Position numbers and translations under genes: made by a program
The notes under the pieces: model-generated
Seen by the model: only the letters and a program-made list of their open reading frames with translations
The model's database searches: none
What the model was told of the DNA's origin: nothing
Shown: positions 57,585 to 64,000 of the stretch, one piece after another
Layout of the letters: every line of letters starts with the position of its first letter
Position numbering within the stretch: position 1 is the stretch's first letter
DNA from: Sphingomonas sp.
GTDB lineage: Bacteria > Pseudomonadota > Alphaproteobacteria > Sphingomonadales > Sphingomonadaceae
DNA length: 64,000 nt
Direction of reading: 5' to 3'
NCBI GenBank assembly: GCA_017849555.1
Contig: JAFIGU010000028.1
Coordinates: forward strand, 1-64,000

Positions 57585-57615
57585 GGCCCGCTCCACTGAC
57601 GGAGCGGGCCTTTCG
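57585..57615 (+). terminator. Rho-independent terminator of recA
   Basis: Stem GGCCCGCTCC / GGAGCGGGCC with loop ACTGAC is followed by TTTCG, downstream of recA on the same strand. Confidence 0.85.
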
Positions 57616-57669
57616 TGTTTCGGCGCACCGTGTATCGTCGATCGTCAAGCGCTGGGGAGGGGATGGTCG

Positions 57670-58518
57670 ATGACCAATGCGCAGGAATGGCAGGGCAGGG
57701 TCGGCAATACCTGGGCCGAGGAATGGCGGCTGACCGACATGAGCTTCGCCGGGCTCGCCGCGCCGCTTGACGCGGCGATCGCCGCCGCGGCACCGTCGAG
57801 CGGACGCGCGCTCGATATCGGATGCGGGGCGGGGGTGACGTCACTGGCGCTTGCTGCGGCGCGACCGGGGCTGTCGATCGTCGGGGTCGATCTCTCCGAG
57901 CAGCTCGTCGCGGTCGCGCGGGAGCGTGCCAGGGGCATCGCCAATCTCGATTATCGTTCGGCCAACGTGGTCGATTTCGCCGAGGCAACGCACGGCGCGG
58001 ACCGTTTCGACCTCGCTTTCTCGCGGCACGGGGTGATGTTCTTCGACGATCCCGCAGCGGCGTTCCGCGCGATCGGCAGCGCGATCCGGCCGGGCGGTGC
58101 GCTGGTCTTCTCGTGCTTCGCCGCGATCGCGCGCAACCCTTGGGCGGAGGAGATTGCGGTCGCCGCCGGCGCGGCGGCGCCTGCACCGTCGCCGGACGGC
58201 GCCTATATCCCGGGACCGTTCGCCTTTTCCGATCCGCACTTTGTCCGCGGGCTACTCGAACAAGCAGGATTTTCCGCGCCGGCCCCGCAACTCGCCGACT
58301 ATGCCTATCGCGCGGGGGAGGGTGTGAACGCGGTCGAGCGGGCGCTCCATTTCTTCCAGCGCATCGGCCCGGCCGCGCGATTGCTTGCCGCGATCGAGCC
58401 GGCGCAGCGCGCGCCGGTGCGCGAACGGCTGCGCGCGTTTCTCGCCGAGCGCGAACGCGACGGGGCGGTGACCTTCCCCGCAGCGGCGTGGATCTGGACC
58501 GCACGGGTGGAGGGGTGA
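57670..58518 (+). CDS. SAM-dependent methyltransferase (class I)
   Basis: This 282-residue protein has GRALDIGCGAGVTSLALAAA (motif I), SIVGVDLSEQLVAVARERA, and a late AFSRHGVMFFDDPAAAFRAI, as in methyltransferase domain 25-type enzymes. It is a stand-alone class I methyltransferase with no recognised substrate. It starts with ATG 57670 after GGGGAGGGG. The gap of about 55 nt to the recA terminator gives it its own promoter. Confidence 0.85.
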   Translation: MTNAQEWQGRVGNTWAEEWRLTDMSFAGLAAPLDAAIAAAAPSSGRALDIGCGAGVTSLALAAARPGLSIVGVDLSEQLVAVARERARGIANLDYRSANVVDFAEATHGADRFDLAFSRHGVMFFDDPAAAFRAIGSAIRPGGALVFSCFAAIARNPWAEEIAVAAGAAAPAPSPDGAYIPGPFAFSDPHFVRGLLEQAGFSAPAPQLADYAYRAGEGVNAVERALHFFQRIGPAARLLAAIEPAQRAPVRERLRAFLAERERDGAVTFPAAAWIWTARVEG

Positions 58519-58596
58519 GCGGGCCGGGCAGTCTCTGCTGGATTTGAGCGAGCGTCGCTTCTGCGTGTCTGTATACCGGGCATTTTCCACAACCGG

Positions 58597-58708
58597 CGTC
58601 ACCCCCGCCTTGAGCCGGGGTCCATCGTGCCGCGAGCTTTACAGCAGGCCCCTCTTGCCCTGCGCCTGCCTCCCGGTGGATCCCGGCTCAAGGCCGGGAT
58701 GACGAAGG
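58597..58708. repeat. Intergenic palindromic repeat pair (CCTTGAGCCGGGG type)
   Basis: CCCCCGCCTTGAGCCGGGGT is followed about 55 nt later by ATCCCGGCTCAAGGCCGGGA, an inverted copy. The 394-nt stretch 58519-58912 has no gene that I can see; it holds this pair and the next one. Confidence 0.75.
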
Positions 58709-58748
58709 GGGTAGGCGGCGCTCGACCTCCCTTGTGTTGAACTCCCCT

Positions 58749-58843
58749 GTGTCCCCGCGAAGGGCATCCATCAAAGTAAGACTTTGATGGGACCCAAGGC
58801 GGCGACACGGCCTGGGCTCCGGCCTTCGCGGGAGCACAAGGGA
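58749..58843. repeat. Intergenic palindromic repeat pair with nested hairpin
   Basis: The arms TCCCCTGTGTCCCCGCGAAG and CCGGCCTTCGCGGGAGCACA belong to family A. Between them lies the hairpin insert listed at 58766. It is placed in a different host repeat from the 9239 and 18129 copies. Confidence 0.7.
58766..58795. repeat. Nested palindromic insert, diverged copy
   Basis: CATCCATCAAAGT-AAG-ACTTTGATGGGACCC corresponds to the insert at 9239 and 18129 (CACCCATGAAAGT-ATT-ACTTTCATGGGACCC). The changed pair ATC/GAT versus ATG/CAT is compensatory and keeps the stem. GGGACCC on the right is shared. Confidence 0.7.
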
Positions 58844-58912
58844 GGCTGAAGTATGACTGAATTACCGTAGGTTACGCGGTGATGTTAGAGGAAGGAGCCA
58901 TATCCCGACCCC

Positions 58913-59836
58913 TCAGATCGCCCCCGAAAACGTGTCGCATTGCGCCGGATCGCCGCTGTCGAGCCCGCGTTTGAGCCACGCCTGGCGCTGCGCCGAGGTG
59001 CCGTGGGTGAAGCTGTCGGGCACGACGCGGCCCTGCGCTTCCTTTTGCAGCGTATCGTCGCCGATCGCCTGCGCGGCGGTCATGCCTTCCTCGACGTCGC
59101 CCGGATCGAGCCGGTTGCGGTTCTGCGCCGCCCACACCCCGGCAAAGCAATCGGCCTGCAATTCCAGCCGCACCGAAAGATGGTTGCCCTCGGCTTCGCT
59201 CGCGCGCGCCTGCTGGCGGCGGACCTGATCGGAGGTGCCGAGCAGATTCTGGATATGATGGCCGAATTCGTGCGCGATCACATAATCCTGCGCGAAATCA
59301 CCGGCGGCGTGGAAACGGTCCTGGAGTTCCCGGAAGAAGCTGGTGTCGAGATAGATGCCCTGATCGGTCGGGCAATAGAACGGGCCCATCGCCGATTGCG
59401 CCGCGCCGCACCCCGATTGCCCGAGCCCCGAATAGAAGACGAGCTTGGGCTGGGCGAAGCGCTGCCCCGATTGCGCGAAGATCGCCGACCAGGTCTTGTC
59501 CGCCGAGCTGAACGCGTTGCACGCCGAGCGACTCGACGCATCGACCGAGCAGGCCGCGGTCGCGCCGCCGCCCGCGCTGTGGCGCCCGGTCTGCACCTGC
59601 GGCGCCCCGCCGGTGCTCGTCCCGCCGCCGAGCATCCCGCCGAGATTGCCGAGCCCGCCGAACACCGCGAGCAGCAGGAGCACCACGACGATCCCGCCGC
59701 AGCCGAAGCGGCTGCCGATCAGCGGCAACAGCCCGAGCAGCATCCCGCCACCGCCGCCGCCGAAATTGCTGCCGCCGAAATTCTCGCCGCGCTGATCTTC
59801 GACATTGATGTTCGGATCGAAATCGTCGAGCCGCAT
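58913..59836 (-). CDS. Putative neutral zinc metallopeptidase (YpfJ family)
   Basis: This 307-residue protein has a Gly-rich N-terminus, one membrane helix ([18 protein letters not shown]) and a C-terminal zincin-like domain with [15 protein letters not shown] (HExxH at 189) and [13 protein letters not shown]. The YpfJ family is predicted to be a membrane-anchored zinc peptidase with the domain in the periplasm. Two CxxC-like cysteine pairs may form disulfides. The start is ATG 59836. It is divergent from the patatin gene. Confidence 0.88.
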   Translation of the reverse strand: MRLDDFDPNINVEDQRGENFGGSNFGGGGGGMLLGLLPLIGSRFGCGGIVVVLLLLAVFGGLGNLGGMLGGGTSTGGAPQVQTGRHSAGGGATAACSVDASSRSACNAFSSADKTWSAIFAQSGQRFAQPKLVFYSGLGQSGCGAAQSAMGPFYCPTDQGIYLDTSFFRELQDRFHAAGDFAQDYVIAHEFGHHIQNLLGTSDQVRRQQARASEAEGNHLSVRLELQADCFAGVWAAQNRNRLDPGDVEEGMTAAQAIGDDTLQKEAQGRVVPDSFTHGTSAQRQAWLKRGLDSGDPAQCDTFSGAI

Positions 59837-59947
59837 CGCGCTGCCCCCCGTTCGGTTGAAGGTCCGTCGCCCAAATGCGCGAATTGAACCCACGGTTGCA
59901 AGGGGCGCGCTTGATCGCGCGCGCGGCGACGTGCAGGAACGCGGGCG

Positions 59948-61081
59948 ATGGCCGATGTCGAACCACGCCGCCGCCGCGCCAAGGCGCTGCCCCTGCCCGA
60001 TACGGTGGCGCTGGTGCTGCAGGGCGGCGGCGCGCTCGGCAGCTATCAGGCAGGAGTGATCGAGGCGCTGTCCGCCGCGGCGATCGAGCCCGATTGGGTG
60101 GCGGGGATCTCGATCGGCGCGGTCAATGCCGCGATCATCGCCGGTAACCCGCCCGAGCGGCGGGTGGAGCGGCTGCGGCGATTCTGGGATCAGGCGACGA
60201 GCTGGCTGCCGAGCTTCCCGATCCTGCCCGACGATATGGTGCGCGAATTCGTCCACGAATGGTCCGCCGGGTTCGTCGCGATGGCCGGGGTGCCGGGGTT
60301 CTTCGGCCCGCGCTTCATCCCCCCGTTCATGGCGGTGCCCGGCACGCCCGAGGCGCTGAGCTTCTATGATTCGCGGCCGTTGCAGCAGACGCTCGACGAA
60401 CTGGTCGACTGGGAACTGCTCAATCGCGGCCCGGTTCGGCTGTCGGTCGGCGCGGTCGACCTGGAAAGCGGCAATTTCCGCTATTTCGATACCAGGGAGG
60501 AGTGGATCGACGCGCCGCACATCATGGCCTCGGGCGCGTTGCCGCCCGGGCTGCCGCCGGTCGAGATCGACGGCAATCTCTATTGGGACGGCGGGCTGGT
60601 TTCCAACACTCCGCTCCAGCATGTGCTCGACAATCAGCGCGAGGCGATGATCGTCTTCCAGGTCGATCTGTTCTCCGCCGCGGACAAGCGCCCGCGCACG
60701 ATCATGGACGTGCTCGCGCGCGCCAAGGAGATCACTTTCTCCAGCCGCACCCGCCAGATCACCGATCAGCTGCTGCGTCAGCGCAAGGAACGCGAGCTGG
60801 TGCGCAAGGTGCTCGCCAAGCTCCCCGCGGACCTGCACGACGACCCGGAGGTCAAGGCGCTGACGAAGGTCGCGGCGGAACAGCCGGTCAGCCTCGTCCA
60901 CCTGATCTATCGCGCCAATGCGTGGGAGGGCGGCGCGCGCGATTTCGAATTTTCGACCCGCACGATGCGCGAGCATTGGGCCGCCGGCCAGGCGGCGGTG
61001 GAGGCGACGATGGCCAATGCCGAGCTGGTCGCCGAAAACATCCTCACCGGCCGCACCGCGGCCTTCGACATGACGCGATAG
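59948..61081 (+). CDS. Patatin-like phospholipase (DUF3734 type)
   Basis: This 377-residue protein has the oxyanion loop [16 protein letters not shown], nucleophile GISIGAV (S55) and catalytic DGG (D214 in [11 protein letters not shown]), followed by a DUF3734 C-terminal part ([28 protein letters not shown]). Such proteins are often found next to polyhydroxybutyrate genes. It starts with ATG 59948 and lies 6 nt before the 3-hydroxybutyrate dehydrogenase gene, so an operon for PHB or 3-hydroxybutyrate use is likely. Confidence 0.9.
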   Translation: MADVEPRRRRAKALPLPDTVALVLQGGGALGSYQAGVIEALSAAAIEPDWVAGISIGAVNAAIIAGNPPERRVERLRRFWDQATSWLPSFPILPDDMVREFVHEWSAGFVAMAGVPGFFGPRFIPPFMAVPGTPEALSFYDSRPLQQTLDELVDWELLNRGPVRLSVGAVDLESGNFRYFDTREEWIDAPHIMASGALPPGLPPVEIDGNLYWDGGLVSNTPLQHVLDNQREAMIVFQVDLFSAADKRPRTIMDVLARAKEITFSSRTRQITDQLLRQRKERELVRKVLAKLPADLHDDPEVKALTKVAAEQPVSLVHLIYRANAWEGGARDFEFSTRTMREHWAAGQAAVEATMANAELVAENILTGRTAAFDMTR

Positions 61082-61087
61082 GAGCAA

Positions 61088-61876
61088 ATGATGTTTCTGA
61101 AGGGCAAGAGCGCGGTCATCACCGGATCGACCTCGGGCATCGGGCTGTCGATCGCCAAGGCGTTCGCCGCCGAGGGCGCCGCGGTGGTGATCAACGGCTT
61201 CGGCGATGCGGCGGCGATCGAGCAGGAGCGTGCCGGGCTCGCTGCGCTGAGCGGTGCGCAGGCGCTGTACGACGCGGCGGACATGACCAAGCCCGATCAG
61301 ATCGCGGCGATGATCGTCCGCGCACACGATACGCTCGGCGGGCCGGACATCATCGTCAACAATGCCGGCATCCAATATGTTGCGCCGGTCGATCAGTTCC
61401 CGACCGAGAAATGGGACGCGATCAGCGCGATCAACCTTACCAGCGCGTTCCACATGATGCACGCCGCGGTGCCCTATATGCGCGAGAAGAAATGGGGCCG
61501 GATCATCTCCACCGCCTCGGCGCATAGCCTCGTCGCCAGCCCCAACAAATCGGCCTATGTCGCGGCCAAGCATGGCATCGCCGGGCTGACCAAGACGGTG
61601 GCGCTGGAAACCGCGACCGCCGGGATCACGGTCAATTGCATCTCGCCGGGCTATGTCTGGACCCCGCTGGTCGAAAACCAGATCCCCGATACGATGAAGG
61701 CGCGCAATATGACGCGCGAGCAGGTGGTCAACGACGTGCTGCTCGATGCCCAGCCGACCAAGCAGTTCGTCACCCCCGAGCAGGTCGCGGCGCTGGCGGT
61801 GTTCCTGTGCCGCGACGAGGCATCGCAGATCACGGGCGCGAATCTGTCGGTCGACGGCGGCTGGACCGCGGCGTAA
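61088..61876 (+). CDS. bdhA: 3-Hydroxybutyrate dehydrogenase
   Basis: This 262-residue short-chain dehydrogenase has [20 protein letters not shown] (NAD-binding), [13 protein letters not shown] and the catalytic triad in [22 protein letters not shown] (S, Y, K). The order ending [17 protein letters not shown] is typical. It oxidises 3-hydroxybutyrate to acetoacetate. ATG 61088 is followed by a second ATG at 61091, 6 nt after GGAG, which may be the true start. It is co-transcribed with the patatin gene. Confidence 0.94.
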   Translation: MMFLKGKSAVITGSTSGIGLSIAKAFAAEGAAVVINGFGDAAAIEQERAGLAALSGAQALYDAADMTKPDQIAAMIVRAHDTLGGPDIIVNNAGIQYVAPVDQFPTEKWDAISAINLTSAFHMMHAAVPYMREKKWGRIISTASAHSLVASPNKSAYVAAKHGIAGLTKTVALETATAGITVNCISPGYVWTPLVENQIPDTMKARNMTREQVVNDVLLDAQPTKQFVTPEQVAALAVFLCRDEASQITGANLSVDGGWTAA

Positions 61877-61916
61877 GCATGCGGGTGGATGTGCGCCTGA
61901 ACCAAAGAGGGGCCGA

Positions 61917-62570
61917 ATGGCGATATTGATCGCGCTTGCCGCGCTGGTGGCGTGTCAGGCCGGGGCGGCGGAGGTCGTGCCGGTCGAGGGCGGCGCGAAG
62001 AATCTCAACGCCACCCCCGAATGCCGCACGGCCGAAGTGGCGTGGCGCCGCGCCGCCACCGCCGCCGATCGCGAGCGGCTGCGCAACTGGCGGGTGTCGT
62101 GGCTCGCGGCGCTCGACGAGGCCAAGGCCGGCGGCGGGGCGAGCGAGATCGCCGCCGATGCCGATCTGTTCGATCCCGATCGGTCGCTCGACAATCCTTT
62201 GCCGCCGGTCGGCACATATCGCTGCCGGATCGTCAAGCTCGGCGCCGCGCATCAGGTGAACCGCGATTATGTCGCCTTGCCGTCCGCCAAATGCAGCGTC
62301 GGGCAGGACAGCGGCGAAACCTGGTTCGCGATCGACGACGGGACGCAACGCCCGATCGGCCGGCTGTTTCCCGGGCCGCCGGGGCGGGGGGTCTTCCTCG
62401 GCACGCTCGAGCTGGGCGATGAGCGGCTGCCGCTTACCTATGGCGTCGACGATCAGCGCAACATCATCGCTTATGTCGATCGCGTCGGCGAGAAGCGCTG
62501 GCGGCTGCTGATCCCGGCCCCGCATTTCGACGCAAAGGCGGAACTGATCGAGATCACGCCGGGCGGGTGA
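61917..62570 (+). CDS. DUF4893-like secreted protein
   Basis: This 217-residue protein has a short signal-like N-terminus ([16 protein letters not shown]) and segments [29 protein letters not shown] and [20 protein letters not shown], which fit DUF4893, a family of unknown function. Cysteines in ECRTAE and YRCRIV may pair. ATG 61917 follows AGAGGGG. It is 40 nt after bdhA on the same strand, so it may be in the same operon. Confidence 0.75.
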   Translation: MAILIALAALVACQAGAAEVVPVEGGAKNLNATPECRTAEVAWRRAATAADRERLRNWRVSWLAALDEAKAGGGASEIAADADLFDPDRSLDNPLPPVGTYRCRIVKLGAAHQVNRDYVALPSAKCSVGQDSGETWFAIDDGTQRPIGRLFPGPPGRGVFLGTLELGDERLPLTYGVDDQRNIIAYVDRVGEKRWRLLIPAPHFDAKAELIEITPGG

Positions 62571-62590
62571 GCCTGGCCTTGCCGCCTTCC

Positions 62591-62705
62591 TCCTCCCCTC
62601 CCTGGTGAAGGGAGGAACTGGCGGTGGGTGGGTATGAGGCGTGCGATCCGGTGCCCCTCGAGCCAACCCACCCCCGACCCCTACCTTGTTCAAGGGAGGG
62701 GAGAA
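62591..62705. repeat. Intergenic inverted repeats (CTCCCCTCCCTGG type)
   Basis: CTCCCCTCCCTGGTGAAGGG and CCTTGTTCAAGGGAGGGGAG are near-palindromic units about 70 nt apart, with GGGTGGG and CCCACCC between. They lie between the DUF4893 gene and trpE, which are convergent. Confidence 0.65.
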
Positions 62706-62736
62706 GCAAGCGGGTGGGGAGCAAAGTAAAGCCGGG

Positions 62737-64000
62737 CTACTGCCCGAAGCCCGCCGCGCTGGCCTGCGCGATTGCCTCGCGCGCGGCGGCGATCAGCGCG
62801 CTCGCCTTGGCCTCGCATTCGCGCTGCTCATAGACCGGGTCCGAATCGGCGACGATACCGGCGCCTGCCTGCATATGGATCGTCCCGTCCTTCACCACCG
62901 CGGTGCGCAGCACGATGCACGAATCCATCGAGCCGTCGGGGGAGAAATAGCCGACGCCGCCGGCATAGGCGCCGCGGCGCTCGGGCTCGAGCTCGGCGAT
63001 GATCTGGCATGCGCGGACCTTGGGCGCGCCGCTCACCGTCCCCGCCGGGAAACCCGCGAGCAACGCGTCGATCGCGTCATGCGCCGGATCGAGCCGGCCG
63101 ACGACGTTCGACACGATGTGCATCACATGGCTGTAGAATTCGACCATATAGCTGTCGGTCACCGTCACGCTGCCGGCGGCGGCGACGCGGCCGACGTCGT
63201 TGCGGCCGAGATCGAGCAGCATCAGATGCTCGGCGCGCTCCTTGGGGTCGGCGAGCAGGCTGGCGCGGTTCGCCTCGTCCTCGCTCGCGGTGCGGCCGCG
63301 CGGACGGGTGCCCGCGATCGGGCGGATCGTCACCTCGCCGTCGCGCGCGCGGACGAGGATCTCGGGGCTTGAGCCGATCAGCGCGAACCCCGGCAGATCG
63401 AGGTGATAGAGGAAGGGCGAGGGGTTGATCCGCCTGAGCGCGCGATAGAGCTCGAACGGCGGCAGCGCGAACGGCGCGGTGAAGCGCTGCGCGAGCACCA
63501 CCTGAAAGATGTCGCCCGCAGTGATATAATCCTTCGCCCGCGCGACCATCTCGCCGTAGCGACCCGCCGGCAGCACCGGGTTGAGCGCGATCTCGGCGGG
63601 ATCGCCGGTGACGCGCGGCGGCAGCGCGGCGGAAGCGAGGCGGGCCTCGACCGCATCGAGCCGTTCGTCGGCCTCGGCAACGATCGCCGCGGCATCGCGC
63701 GTCGCATCGGGCCATGCCGGCGCGACGAGGAACAAGGCATCGGCGAGCCGGTCGAACACCAGGATCACCGTCGGCCGTACGAACATCATGTCGGGCAAGC
63801 CGAGCGGGTCGGCGGCGGGAATCGCGAGATTTTCCGCGAGCGCCATCGTCTCATAGCCGAAATAACCGACGAGACAGGCGAGCGCCGCAGGCAATTCCGC
63901 CGGCACCTCCGCGCGGCACTCGGCGACGAGCTTGCGCAGCGCGGCGAGCGTCGGCTCGGGGCAGGGGGCGAAGGCGTCGCGATCGGTCAGCCAGCGCGGG
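62737..64000 (-). CDS. trpE: Anthranilate synthase component I (partial)
   Basis: Only the C-terminal 420 or so residues lie in the window; the frame runs without a stop to the right edge. It has IAGTRPRGRTASEDEANRAS, LLDLGRNDVGRVAAAGSVTV, MHIVSNVVGRLDP and GTVSGAPKVRACQII, the chorismate-binding core of TrpE. It makes anthranilate from chorismate with TrpG. Leu rather than Lys/Ala patterns of PabB are absent, and the length fits TrpE. It is convergent with the DUF4893 gene. Confidence 0.93.
   Translation of the reverse strand, partial: PRWLTDRDAFAPCPEPTLAALRKLVAECRAEVPAELPAALACLVGYFGYETMALAENLAIPAADPLGLPDMMFVRPTVILVFDRLADALFLVAPAWPDATRDAAAIVAEADERLDAVEARLASAALPPRVTGDPAEIALNPVLPAGRYGEMVARAKDYITAGDIFQVVLAQRFTAPFALPPFELYRALRRINPSPFLYHLDLPGFALIGSSPEILVRARDGEVTIRPIAGTRPRGRTASEDEANRASLLADPKERAEHLMLLDLGRNDVGRVAAAGSVTVTDSYMVEFYSHVMHIVSNVVGRLDPAHDAIDALLAGFPAGTVSGAPKVRACQIIAELEPERRGAYAGGVGYFSPDGSMDSCIVLRTAVVKDGTIHMQAGAGIVADSDPVYEQRECEAKASALIAAAREAIAQASAAGFGQ

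Noticed and set aside
59837..61573. Upstream extension of the YpfJ frame on the minus strand
   Set aside because: The extension is antisense to the patatin and bdhA genes. The YpfJ N-terminus fits the ATG at 59836.

Overview
The window looks like a chromosomal segment of a high-GC alphaproteobacterium of the Sphingomonas type. This is an inference from gene content, not a database match. Supporting signs are an alphaproteobacterial-style LexA box (GTTC-N7-GTTC) before recA, a long type-2 leuA, a 6S RNA gene between zapA and the 5-formyl-THF cyclo-ligase gene, a pyrB gene overlapping a catalytically degraded dihydroorotase gene, an electron-transfer-flavoprotein:quinone oxidoreductase, and many short palindromic intergenic repeats of a few recurring families. 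Almost all of the sequence is coding. I see no prophage, no insertion sequence with a transposase, no CRISPR array and no rRNA.

Layout. 0-5 kb: a Rieske oxygenase overlapping a CitE-like lyase, an M20 amidohydrolase, a radical SAM protein and a small DUF2842 protein. 5-6.3 kb: cyclo-ligase, 6S RNA, zapA and a coiled-coil partner. 6.4-12 kb: lower glycolysis (gap, pgk, class I aldolase) with a MOSC protein, a TlpA-like thioredoxin and an O-methyltransferase. 12-18 kb: DUF952, gyrA, a Lys/Thr-rich secreted protein, yaaA and a TPR protein. 18-24 kb: an Lrp/AsnC regulator, a degenerate histidine kinase with a polysaccharide-deacetylase-like protein, two tRNAs, GlsB, a small lipoprotein and an M28 peptidase. 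24-33 kb: branched-chain amino-acid genes (leuA with a leucine-rich leader peptide, ilvC, ilvN, ilvB) interleaved with TMEM175-like, YceI and TonB-like proteins, then miaA and serB. 33-38 kb: a ParA ATPase and a ribbon-helix-helix partner flanked by two SPOR-domain proteins. 38-42 kb: degenerate dihydroorotase, pyrB, ruvX and a DUF3089 hydrolase. 41.7-47 kb: gatC, gatA and gatB, with a glycosyltransferase/FkbM methyltransferase pair between gatA and gatB. 47-53 kb: two secreted proteins, moaB, a lytic transglycosylase, a UDG-like protein and ETF-QO. 53.8-58.5 kb: TPR protein, ispE, recA and a methyltransferase. 58.9-64 kb: YpfJ-type metalloprotein, patatin, 3-hydroxybutyrate dehydrogenase, a DUF4893 protein and trpE, which runs off the right edge.

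How the parts work together. Many genes are translationally coupled by ATGA or GTGA overlaps, including DUF2842/fau, gyrA/DUF952, pyrB/pyrC', ruvX/DUF3089, slt/UDG, TPR/ispE and Rieske/CitE. gatC and gatA are joined by an in-frame 21-codon mini-ORF that overlaps both. The observations I rate highest are: a leucine-codon leader peptide with a perfect 12-bp hairpin before leuA; a small palindromic hairpin element nested inside two different intergenic repeat families, with one compensatory base-pair change between copies; and the ParA/RHH/SPOR locus, which could be an uncharacterised positioning or septal system.
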